NCBI RefSeq assembly: GCF_050613145.1
Contig: NZ_CP192507.1
Location: 744,001-808,000 of the forward strand
Direction of reading: 5' to 3'
From: Lysinibacillus_B sp050613145
Lineage (GTDB): Bacteria > Bacillota > Bacilli > Bacillales_A > Planococcaceae
DNA: 64,000 bases
Below, piece by piece: positions 33,455 through 40,885 of the stretch (within the stretch, counting starts at the first letter, position 1; the number at the start of each line of letters is the position of its first letter). Below the pieces are notes generated by a model, which was given only the letters and a program-made list of their open reading frames with translations, was not told the origin of the DNA and did no database searches. Made by a program: the position numbers and the translations under genes.

Positions 33455-34423
33455 ATGACATTAGTTAATAAAACTGTGCTAGTAACAGGCGGCACAGGGT
33501 CCTTCGGGAAGAAATTTATACATAAGGCGCTGAATGAAGGTGTGAAGAAAGTAATTGTTTTCAGCCGTGATGAGCTGAAGCAATATGAAATGAAACAAGA
33601 ATTCCAAGATGAACGTATTCGATTCTTTATCGGAGATGTACGAGATAAGGATCGCCTTTATCGTGCATTTGACGGTGTAGATATTGTCATTCATGCAGCC
33701 GCAATGAAACATGTAGATGCGTGTGAATATAATCCATTTGAGGCAGTAAAGACAAACATTCACGGTGCTCAAAATATTATTGAGGCTGCAATTGATCGGG
33801 GGGTTGAGAAGGTAATTGCGCTTTCTACAGATAAGGCATGTAGCCCAATAAATTTATATGGTGCAACAAAATTAGCATCTGATAAACTATTCGTCGCGGC
33901 AAATGCTTATGTAGGAGAAAAGAAAACACGTTTTGCAGTTGTGCGTTATGGTAATGTTGTAGGAAGTCGAGGTAGTGTTGTGCCATTCTTTAAAAAAATT
34001 AAAGAAACTGGAAAATTACCTATTACAGATGAACGGATGACACGTTTTTGGATTACACTCGATCAAGGTGTACAGTTTGTTTTAGATAGTTTAGAGCGTA
34101 TGTATGGTGGCGAAATTTTTGTTCCGAAAATTCCTAGTATGAAGGTAACTGATTTAGCAAAAGCAATTGCACCAGAATGTGAAATTGAAATTATTGGTAT
34201 TAGACCTGGCGAGAAATTACATGAAGCGATGATTATGGAAGACGATGCACGCCACACTTTAGAGTTTGACAATTACTATGTTATCCAACCAGAGTTAGCT
34301 TGGTGGCCACAAGGGCAGTTAATTGGCGGTAAAGCTTTGCCTGATGTTTTTGCCTATACGAGTGATAATAATTCAGAGTGGTTAACAGTTGAACAATTAC
34401 AAGAGCTGGTGGAGAAAATGTAG
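33455..34423 (+). CDS. pseB: UDP-GlcNAc 4,6-dehydratase (inverting) PseB
   Basis: 322 residues, RBS TAGGAG. Extended SDR fold with NAD(P)-binding GGTGSFGKKF (~12-21), DVRDKD, HAAAMKHVDACEYNPFEAVK and the catalytic Y-x3-K in LYGATKLASDK; STDKA supplies the Thr/Asp/Lys typical of inverting 4,6-dehydratases. First step of pseudaminic acid synthesis: UDP-GlcNAc to UDP-4-keto-6-deoxy-L-AltNAc. A weak hairpin with a T-run overlaps its end (34419-34442), perhaps lowering expression of the following genes. Confidence 0.93.
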   Translation: MTLVNKTVLVTGGTGSFGKKFIHKALNEGVKKVIVFSRDELKQYEMKQEFQDERIRFFIGDVRDKDRLYRAFDGVDIVIHAAAMKHVDACEYNPFEAVKTNIHGAQNIIEAAIDRGVEKVIALSTDKACSPINLYGATKLASDKLFVAANAYVGEKKTRFAVVRYGNVVGSRGSVVPFFKKIKETGKLPITDERMTRFWITLDQGVQFVLDSLERMYGGEIFVPKIPSMKVTDLAKAIAPECEIEIIGIRPGEKLHEAMIMEDDARHTLEFDNYYVIQPELAWWPQGQLIGGKALPDVFAYTSDNNSEWLTVEQLQELVEKM

Positions 34424-34461
34424 TCTTTGACTGCATTTTTTTCTGTAAGGAGAGAATAGTA

Positions 34462-35619
34462 TTGAGAGATTCTTATTTACCATATGGGAAGCAATGGATT
34501 GAAGATGATGATATAGATGCCGTAATAAAGGTATTAAAGAGTAATTTTTTAACGACTGGTCCAACAATTGCTTGTTTCGAACAAAAGGTAGCTAAATATG
34601 TAGGAGCAAAATACGCAGTAGCTTTTTCGAATGGGACAGCAGCACTTCACGCTGCATGTTTTGCTGCAGGAATAGGTGAAGGAGATGAAGTGATTACAAC
34701 ACCTATAACCTTTGCGGCAAGTGCAAATTGTGTACGATATGTTGGCGGAACAGTAGTTTTTGCTGATATTAAGGAAGATACCTATAATATAGATCCCATA
34801 GAAATTGAAAAAAATATTACGTCAAATACAAAAGCGATCATTCCTGTGCATTTTACAGGACAACCTGTACAGCTAGATGAGATTCATGCTATTGCAAAAA
34901 GGCATAATTTACTTGTAATTGAAGATGCTGCACATGCGCTAGGTGCTCAATATAAAGGGGAAAAAATCGGCGCATTAAGTGATATGACCATGTTTAGCTT
35001 TCATCCTGTAAAACATGTTACAACAGGGGAGGGTGGCGTTATTACAACTAATAATGAATATTTCTATAAACAGCTATTACAATTCCGTTCCCACGGCATT
35101 ACGAGAGACTCAGAAAGTTTATCGGAAAATGAAGGTCCTTGGTATTATGATATGCATTTTTTAGGCTATAACTACCGAATGACAGATATTCAAGCAGCTC
35201 TCGGTATTAGTCAAATGAGTAAGTTAGAAGGGTTTGTATCACGTCGTCGTGAGATAGCCAAATTATACAACGAGGCATTTAAAGAAAATGAATTGATTAT
35301 TACTCCTAAACAACATTTAGGTGGGGACTCCAGTTGGCATCTATACATTATTCAATTAAACTTAGCAAAAATAAATGCAACTAGAAAAGATATTTTTGAA
35401 TCATTAATAGCTCAAAATATTGGAGTAAATGTTCATTATATTCCAGTGCATACGTTGTCATATTATCAACAATTAGGTTATAAGAAAGGCTCTATGCCAA
35501 AATCTGAGGAACTATATGAAGCTATTATTACATTACCTTTATTTCCCAAGATGTCAAATGATGATGTACAGGATGTAATTTATGCAGTAAAAATAGAGCT
35601 AGAAAAGGTGAGGAAATGA
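34462..35619 (+). CDS. pseC: PLP-dependent aminotransferase PseC
   Basis: 385 residues starting at TTG with RBS AAGGAGAG. DegT/DnrJ/EryC1 (sugar aminotransferase) family: FSNGTAALHAACFAAGI binds PLP phosphate, VIEDAAHALGAQYKG carries the Asp, and the Schiff-base Lys is in FSFHPVKHVTTGEGG. N-terminal LPYGKQWIEDDDIDAVIKVL is PseC-like. Converts the PseB product to UDP-4-amino-4,6-dideoxy-L-AltNAc using Glu. Overlaps pseF by ATGA. Confidence 0.93.
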   Translation: MRDSYLPYGKQWIEDDDIDAVIKVLKSNFLTTGPTIACFEQKVAKYVGAKYAVAFSNGTAALHAACFAAGIGEGDEVITTPITFAASANCVRYVGGTVVFADIKEDTYNIDPIEIEKNITSNTKAIIPVHFTGQPVQLDEIHAIAKRHNLLVIEDAAHALGAQYKGEKIGALSDMTMFSFHPVKHVTTGEGGVITTNNEYFYKQLLQFRSHGITRDSESLSENEGPWYYDMHFLGYNYRMTDIQAALGISQMSKLEGFVSRRREIAKLYNEAFKENELIITPKQHLGGDSSWHLYIIQLNLAKINATRKDIFESLIAQNIGVNVHYIPVHTLSYYQQLGYKKGSMPKSEELYEAIITLPLFPKMSNDDVQDVIYAVKIELEKVRK

Positions 35620-36344
35620 GAATTGTTGCAATAATACAAGCAAGGATGGGTTCTACACGCTTACCAGGGAAAATTCTGAAGAAAGTAAATAATAAACCTC
35701 TACTTTCTTATCAAATTGAACGTCTACAACAAAGTCAGTACATAAATGAATTAGTGATAGCTACGACAATTGAAACGCAAGATGATTTAATAATAGAGTT
35801 TTGTAAAGAGAATTCTATATTATATTTTAGAGGGTCTGAAACAGATGTTCTGTCCAGATACTATGAGGCAGCTTTAGCTTTTAAAGCAGATGCAATTGTT
35901 CGGATTACGTCAGATTGCCCAATTATTGATGTGCAAATAGTAGATAAAACGATACAGCATTTTATAGAAAGTGATAAATTCGATTATGTTTCAAATACTG
36001 TAGAAAGAACATACCCCCGAGGATTAGATACAGAAATATTTTCATTTGGCGCACTAGAAAAAGCGTATCATGAGGCTGTGTTAGAAAGAGATCGTGAGCA
36101 TGTAACTGCTTATTTCTATACAAATCCTGATGTATTCTCAATGGGTCATATTAAAAATGATATGGATTACAGTAAATATCGATGGACTGTTGATACTATA
36201 GAGGACTTTGAATTAATAAAAAAAATAATTCAAGCACTATATGTTAAAAAGCCCTTATTTAGCTTACAAGATACAATAAAGGTTATGAATGAAAATCCTA
36301 TATGGTTCAATATTAATGCTCATATAGAACAAAAGAAATTATAG
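35616..36344 (+). CDS. pseF: SpsF-type cytidylyltransferase, presumed CMP-pseudaminic acid synthase PseF
   Basis: 242 residues. Nucleotidyltransferase opening AIIQARMGSTRLPGKILKKV with RITSDCPIIDVQIVDKTI and the YRWTVDT segment. This is the SpsF branch that fills the PseF role in many Firmicutes pse clusters, differing from the PARGGSK form of Campylobacter. It would activate pseudaminic acid with CTP for the Maf transferases. It overlaps pseC by 4 nt and lies 8 nt from pseG. The family is certain, the exact substrate inferred from context. Confidence 0.85.
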   Translation: MRIVAIIQARMGSTRLPGKILKKVNNKPLLSYQIERLQQSQYINELVIATTIETQDDLIIEFCKENSILYFRGSETDVLSRYYEAALAFKADAIVRITSDCPIIDVQIVDKTIQHFIESDKFDYVSNTVERTYPRGLDTEIFSFGALEKAYHEAVLERDREHVTAYFYTNPDVFSMGHIKNDMDYSKYRWTVDTIEDFELIKKIIQALYVKKPLFSLQDTIKVMNENPIWFNINAHIEQKKL

Positions 36345-36352
36345 GTGATGGC

Positions 36353-37378
36353 ATGAACGTATTTATTCGCGTAGATGCTTCTTTCGAAATTGGTACAGGG
36401 CATGTGATGCGCTGCTTAACTTTAGCGCATCGACTAAAAAAAGAAGGAAAGCAAGTAGCATTTATTTGTAGAGTTACAAATGGGGACTGTATTGAATTAA
36501 TAGAACAGCAAGGTTTTCGAGTATATAAATTGCGAATTTGTGAGGGGTCTTTGTGGACTTATGTAGCAGATGATTGGCAAACAGATGCTAGGGATACGAT
36601 TGATATTTTAAGAAAACATAGTGTCGAAAAGTTAATTATTGACCACTATTCAATTGATATTAGGTGGGAACAATTAATTCGACCATTTACGAAAGAAATA
36701 ATGGTTATTGATGACTTAGCGAATCGTCAGCATGATTGTGATATTTTATTAGATCAAAATTATTATCTGAATATGAAAAATAGATATGATGGTTTAGTCC
36801 CTTCAACTGCAAAATTACTACTCGGTCCATCTCATGCTTTATTAAGAGAAGAGTTTATGGAAGCAAAGAAGCATATTAAACCTTTTAACGGCAGGGTGGA
36901 GAGATTATTTATTTTCTTTGGTGGCAGTGATCCAACGAATGAAACAGAAAAAGTTCTATGTGCAATACTGCCTTTAATCAAAAAATATAATTTAGAAGTA
37001 GACGTTGTTGTAGCGAGCTCTAATCCGAATAAAAATCGGATTAAAGAAATCTCTTTAACATGTAATAGAATTGATTACCACTGCCAAATCAATAATATGG
37101 CCGAATTAATGGCTAAAGCAGATTTAGCTATTGGTGCAGGTGGAGCAACTACTTGGGAAAGGACATTCTTATTTTTACCTTCTATTATAATTTCTGTAGC
37201 AGAAAATCAAATAGAAATCGCAAAAAATGTGGATAGGGAAGGGGTTTGCAACTATTTGGGGTTTTATAAAGAAGTAAAGGTTGACGATATATACAATGCT
37301 TTACTTTTACTATTAAATGAATCTTCATTAATTAATCATATGATATTAAAAATAAAAGAATTTTTGAGGTCAATATGA
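36353..37378 (+). CDS. pseG: UDP-sugar hydrolase PseG
   Basis: 341 residues, RBS AGGTGATGG. GT-B fold with family opening FIRVDASFEIGTGHVMRCLT, ILIDDLANRQHDCDILLDQN-like VIDDLANRQHDCDILLDQNY, FFGGSDPTNETEKVL and AIGAGGATTWERTFLFLP. Removes UDP from the fully modified 2,4-diamino-trideoxy-L-altrose before condensation. The C-terminal acetyltransferase domain present in some PseG-PseH fusions is absent. The stop overlaps the next start (ATGA). Confidence 0.92.
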   Translation: MNVFIRVDASFEIGTGHVMRCLTLAHRLKKEGKQVAFICRVTNGDCIELIEQQGFRVYKLRICEGSLWTYVADDWQTDARDTIDILRKHSVEKLIIDHYSIDIRWEQLIRPFTKEIMVIDDLANRQHDCDILLDQNYYLNMKNRYDGLVPSTAKLLLGPSHALLREEFMEAKKHIKPFNGRVERLFIFFGGSDPTNETEKVLCAILPLIKKYNLEVDVVVASSNPNKNRIKEISLTCNRIDYHCQINNMAELMAKADLAIGAGGATTWERTFLFLPSIIISVAENQIEIAKNVDREGVCNYLGFYKEVKVDDIYNALLLLLNESSLINHMILKIKEFLRSI

Positions 37379-37938
37379 ATATACTATACTTAGGTCCGAA
37401 AAGAGAAGAGTTTATCAATAAACTGAAACTATTTGGTGATAATTTTGTTGTTTTAGATAATAAATTATCAACAGATTTTGTCATTAGTAATAAATTTGAT
37501 TTAGTTATTAGTTATGGATATAGATATATTATTTCAGAAGAAATAATTAACATAATGAAAAACAAAATAATTAATTTACATATCTCTTATTTACCTTGGA
37601 ATCGTGGTGCTGATCCTAATTTTTGGAGCTTTCTAGAAAATACAAAAAAGGGGGTTTCTATACACTTGATAGACGAAGGGATTGATACAGGGGATATTTT
37701 AATTCAAAAAGAAGTAACCTTTACTGACAATGATACTTTACGTACAAGTTATAATAAGTTAAGTATAGCAATAGAAGCACTGTTTATTGAGCATTGGTCG
37801 AAAATTCGTTTAGGAAAATATATACCAATAAAACAAAATTTAAATGAAGGATCTATCCATTTTAGTAAGGATAAACAACTATATACGTATTTGCTTACAG
37901 ATGGTTGGGATACACCAATTATAAAAATTAAGAAATGA
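37375..37938 (+). CDS. pseJ: Sugar N-formyltransferase in place of PseH (PseJ-like)
   Basis: 187 residues of the methionyl-tRNA formyltransferase-like fold. The catalytic triad is visible: Asn and His in INLHISYLPWNRGADPNFWS (~64-83) and Asp in DEGIDTGDIL (~101-110). The tail is short and there is no tRNA-binding C-terminal domain, so it is a small-molecule enzyme using N10-formyl-tetrahydrofolate. It lies exactly where the PseH N-acetyltransferase is expected, between pseG and pseI, and no GNAT-type pseH is in the cluster. The product is thus predicted to carry N-formyl at C-7 (from the PseC amine). The PseJ name is from recalled Bacillaceae work; function here is inference. Very AT-rich. 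Confidence 0.72.
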   Translation: MNILYLGPKREEFINKLKLFGDNFVVLDNKLSTDFVISNKFDLVISYGYRYIISEEIINIMKNKIINLHISYLPWNRGADPNFWSFLENTKKGVSIHLIDEGIDTGDILIQKEVTFTDNDTLRTSYNKLSIAIEALFIEHWSKIRLGKYIPIKQNLNEGSIHFSKDKQLYTYLLTDGWDTPIIKIKK

Positions 37939-37947
37939 GGGTGAAGA

Positions 37948-38994
37948 ATGAAATTTAACACTTCATTACTAAATTCAACTACAAAACCATTTATTATTGC
38001 TGAAATGTCAGGTAATCATAATCAATCCTTAAATCGTGCTATAGAAATAGTAGAAGCTGCAGCAGCATCAGGAGCACATGCATTAAAAATCCAAACATAT
38101 ACAGCGGACACATTAACTCTAAATGTTGATTCATCTGATTTTATTATTAGTGATGAAGAAAGCTTATGGAAAAATAGAAAATTATATGATCTATATAATG
38201 AAGCATATACCCCATGGGAATGGCATAAGCCTATTTTTGATCGAGCAAAAGAATTAGGCATGATTGCTTTTAGTACGCCATTTGATGAAACCGCAGTTGA
38301 CTTTTTAGAAGAGTTAGATGTGCCAATTTATAAAATTGCGTCCTTTGAAAATACAGATTTACCACTTATCAAAAAAGTAGCAACTACAGGAAAGCCGATG
38401 ATTGTATCAACTGGAATGGCTACATTAGCTGAATTAGATGAATTGGTCCGAACTGCAAAAGAAGCAGGATGTAAAGATCTAATACTATTAAAATGTACAA
38501 GCACGTATCCAGCAACACCTGAAAATACAAATATTTTAACAATTACACATATGAGGAAATTATTCGAAGATGTACAAATTGGATTGTCCGATCATACGAT
38601 GGGGATTGGTGTAGCTGTAGCAAGTGTTGCGTTAGGTGCAACAGTAATTGAAAAACATTTCACTCTAAACCGTGCCGATGGTGGTGTGGATTCAGCATTT
38701 TCTATGGAGCCAGCTGAGATGAAAGCATTAGTAGAGGAAACAGAGCGTGCTTGGTTAGCTATGGGGAAAGTTACATATGGCCCAACAGAAAAAGAAAAAG
38801 CATCATTAAAATTCCGACGTTCTATTTATGTATCTCAAGATATTAAAGCGGGCGAGAAATTTACAAAGGATAATATAAAAATTGTTCGTCCTGGGTATGG
38901 TCTTGAACCTAAATATTATGAAAATATATTGGGGAAAGTTACTAGTAAGTCTATCACTAAAGGAACTCCTTTAAGTTATCAGCATTTATTTTAG
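37948..38994 (+). CDS. pseI: Pseudaminic acid synthase PseI
   Basis: 348 residues, RBS GAGGGTG. NeuB-family TIM barrel (~10-280) with FIIAEMSGNHNQSLNRAIEI, KIQTYTADTLTL, STPFDETAVDFLEEL, KIASFENTDLPLI and LSDHTMGIGVAVA, and a C-terminal SAF (antifreeze-like) domain (~288-348, RRSIYVSQDIKAGEKFTKDN). The YxADTLT and EMSGNH forms mark PseI, not NeuB. Condenses the released sugar with phosphoenolpyruvate to a nonulosonic acid. Last gene of the pse run. Confidence 0.93.
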   Translation: MKFNTSLLNSTTKPFIIAEMSGNHNQSLNRAIEIVEAAAASGAHALKIQTYTADTLTLNVDSSDFIISDEESLWKNRKLYDLYNEAYTPWEWHKPIFDRAKELGMIAFSTPFDETAVDFLEELDVPIYKIASFENTDLPLIKKVATTGKPMIVSTGMATLAELDELVRTAKEAGCKDLILLKCTSTYPATPENTNILTITHMRKLFEDVQIGLSDHTMGIGVAVASVALGATVIEKHFTLNRADGGVDSAFSMEPAEMKALVEETERAWLAMGKVTYGPTEKEKASLKFRRSIYVSQDIKAGEKFTKDNIKIVRPGYGLEPKYYENILGKVTSKSITKGTPLSYQHLF

Positions 38995-39043
38995 TTTATA
39001 TGTTGAAAGGTTTTAAAAATAAATTCTAGGATGATGTAGAAAT

Positions 39044-40264
39044 ATGAGACCAATATTGATACCTGAATATTTAAATGATTTTAGTTGTATTGGAAGTACT
39101 TGTGAAGATACGTGTTGTGCAGGTTGGAATGTTACAGTAGATAAAAAAACTTATCAGACCTATCGTAAAGTACGTCAATCTGGAATTACAGATAAACTAC
39201 AAAAATATGTAAAACGAGATCGAAAACAAAAAGATGATTCCGAATATGCTAAGTTTATGTTAAATGAAAATAATAAGTGTCATATGATGTTAGAGGATGG
39301 GTTATGTAGTATTCATAAGGAATTAGGAGAAGAGTATTTATGTAATACATGCGCTATTTATCCTAGACACCTTACGCGAGTAGGTGGTGTCACAGAAAAA
39401 AGTTTAACATTATCTTGCCCAGAGGCGGCTAGAGTAGTTCTGCTGCGTGAAGAAGGTATAGGATTTATTGAAACAGAGGAACCTAAAAATACTCGTGGGC
39501 TTATGGCTAGTGAGCTCACATTAGAAAAGCATCCACACTTTTGGGATTTACGTATTTTTGCAATTCAACTATTGCAAAGTCGCCAACAACCAATAGAAAT
39601 TCGTTTAATAGTATTAGGGCTTTTCATTCAAAAAATTGAGCAATTAAAGTCAAGTGAGTTTGAAAAAGAGTTGCCACGGATTATGGAGGATTATCTATGC
39701 CGTTTAGATAATGAAGAATTTATCGAATCGTTAAAAAATATAAAAAGAAATTTAAATTTCCAATTGAATTTAGCACGCGATTTAATTCGTTATCGTATGA
39801 CAGGCGACGTAACTTCAGAAAAGTATGTAAAGATTCTGCAACAATTGGTAGATGGACTAGGATTAGAAGAAAATGCTGACCATAAAGTGGATGATATTGA
39901 AAAGACTATTAATAAGTATCAAGAATCCTATAAGAATTATTATCTTCCATTTATACAAAAGCAAGAGTATATACTTGAAAATTATATTGTGAATTATATA
40001 TTTAAGAATTTATTTCCAAATGACTATAATACAACGTTTGAAAGTTATATGATGCTGGTTATTCATTTTACATTAATTAAACTGCATTTAATAGGTATGG
40101 CTGCGAAACAGCATAAATTAAATCAAGAAATGGTAATAGAATGCGTGCAACAACTTGCAAAGATCATTGAGCATAATCCTTCTTATTTACAAGGTGTACG
40201 TGAAGGTATGGAAAATTCAAGCTATAATACAATGGGACACATGTTTGTAATGATAATGAATTAA
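39044..40264 (+). CDS. fliB: Flagellin lysine-N-methylase FliB
   Basis: 406 residues. Cys-rich N-terminal motif of FliB (CIGSTCEDTCCAGWNVTVDK, ~14-33), then CHMMLEDGLCSIHKELGEEY and LCNTCAIYPRHL, consistent with an iron-sulfur or metal-binding radical-type methylase. The C-terminal ~230 residues are helical. In Salmonella FliB methylates epsilon-amino groups of flagellin lysines. Weak RBS (AGGATGATG). Its position after pseI and before flaG-fliD places it in the flagellin modification island; glycosylation and methylation of the same filament would be uncommon. Confidence 0.88.
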   Translation: MRPILIPEYLNDFSCIGSTCEDTCCAGWNVTVDKKTYQTYRKVRQSGITDKLQKYVKRDRKQKDDSEYAKFMLNENNKCHMMLEDGLCSIHKELGEEYLCNTCAIYPRHLTRVGGVTEKSLTLSCPEAARVVLLREEGIGFIETEEPKNTRGLMASELTLEKHPHFWDLRIFAIQLLQSRQQPIEIRLIVLGLFIQKIEQLKSSEFEKELPRIMEDYLCRLDNEEFIESLKNIKRNLNFQLNLARDLIRYRMTGDVTSEKYVKILQQLVDGLGLEENADHKVDDIEKTINKYQESYKNYYLPFIQKQEYILENYIVNYIFKNLFPNDYNTTFESYMMLVIHFTLIKLHLIGMAAKQHKLNQEMVIECVQQLAKIIEHNPSYLQGVREGMENSSYNTMGHMFVMIMN

Positions 40265-40356
40265 AGGAATTCTAGAAGAATCAGACACATTCACAAAGCT
40301 TGATATTATTAAAGATGGCTATCAATTTCTTGTGCTAAAAATCAAATTTTATATAT

Positions 40357-40412
40357 GAGAATTTCAGTTTTTTATTGATGATTTATGGGAAAACTGAAAT
40401 TCTCTTTTTTTT
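40357..40412 (+). terminator. Terminator before flaG, overlapping its promoter
   Basis: Perfect 15-bp stem GAGAATTTCAGTTTT (40357-40371)/AAAACTGAAATTCTC (40390-40404) followed by eight T. Its 3' arm contains the sigma-D -35 of the next operon. Confidence 0.85.
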
Positions 40413-40421
40413 ATCCGATAT
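40395..40421 (+). promoter_or_regulatory. Sigma-D promoter of flaG-fliD-fliT-fliS
   Basis: TGAA (40395-40398), 15 nt, TCCGATAT (40414-40421): 3/4 and 7/8 matches to TAAA-N15-GCCGATAT. It lies 45 nt before flaG. Confidence 0.7.
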
Positions 40422-40465
40422 TATTTATAATAACGCTTGTATTAGATTCAAGGAGGATGGAAAAC

Positions 40466-40855
40466 ATGCGTATCACAGAACATACAAATGCTGATGCAAG
40501 AGTGGTAAGTAAATCTGTTACTAACAATTCACCAATCGTAGAGAAGGTAGTAAAGCAAGGAAGCGAAGCTACAGATAAAATATTTACATCTACAGTTGAA
40601 CAAGTACAGACTCTTGATAATAGCGAAGAAACGAGAGCGAAAGTACAAGAAGCTGTCAATAAAATGAATGAAATGCTAGAAGTGAATCACAGTACTTCTA
40701 AATTTATGTATCACGACGGCTTAGAACGATATTATGTAACAGTAGTCAATAAAGATACAGATGAAGTAGTAAAAGAAATACCACCGAAAAAGCTTTTAGA
40801 TGCTTTTTATGAAATGCAAAAAATGCTTGGCATGATAGTAGATGAAAAAATATAA
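40466..40855 (+). CDS. flaG: FlaG-family flagellar protein (YvyC-like)
   Basis: 129 residues from the ATG with RBS AAGGAGG at 9 nt; a longer frame from 40385 runs through the terminator and promoter and is rejected. FlaG domain in the C-terminal half: KFMYHDGLERYYVTVVNKDT then DEVVKEIPPKKLLDAFYEMQ. The N-terminal half is low-complexity and helical. FlaG is linked to control of filament length and lies before fliD in many species; B. subtilis yvyC has the same place. Confidence 0.88.
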   Translation: MRITEHTNADARVVSKSVTNNSPIVEKVVKQGSEATDKIFTSTVEQVQTLDNSEETRAKVQEAVNKMNEMLEVNHSTSKFMYHDGLERYYVTVVNKDTDEVVKEIPPKKLLDAFYEMQKMLGMIVDEKI

Positions 40856-40885
40856 AATTGTTTTAAAAACAAGGAGGAAAATAGA

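Noticed and set aside
40385..40465. N-terminal extension of flaG from the upstream ATG
   Set aside because: The extension would be encoded by the terminator arm and sigma-D promoter; the ATG at 40466 has the proper RBS and family-typical start.
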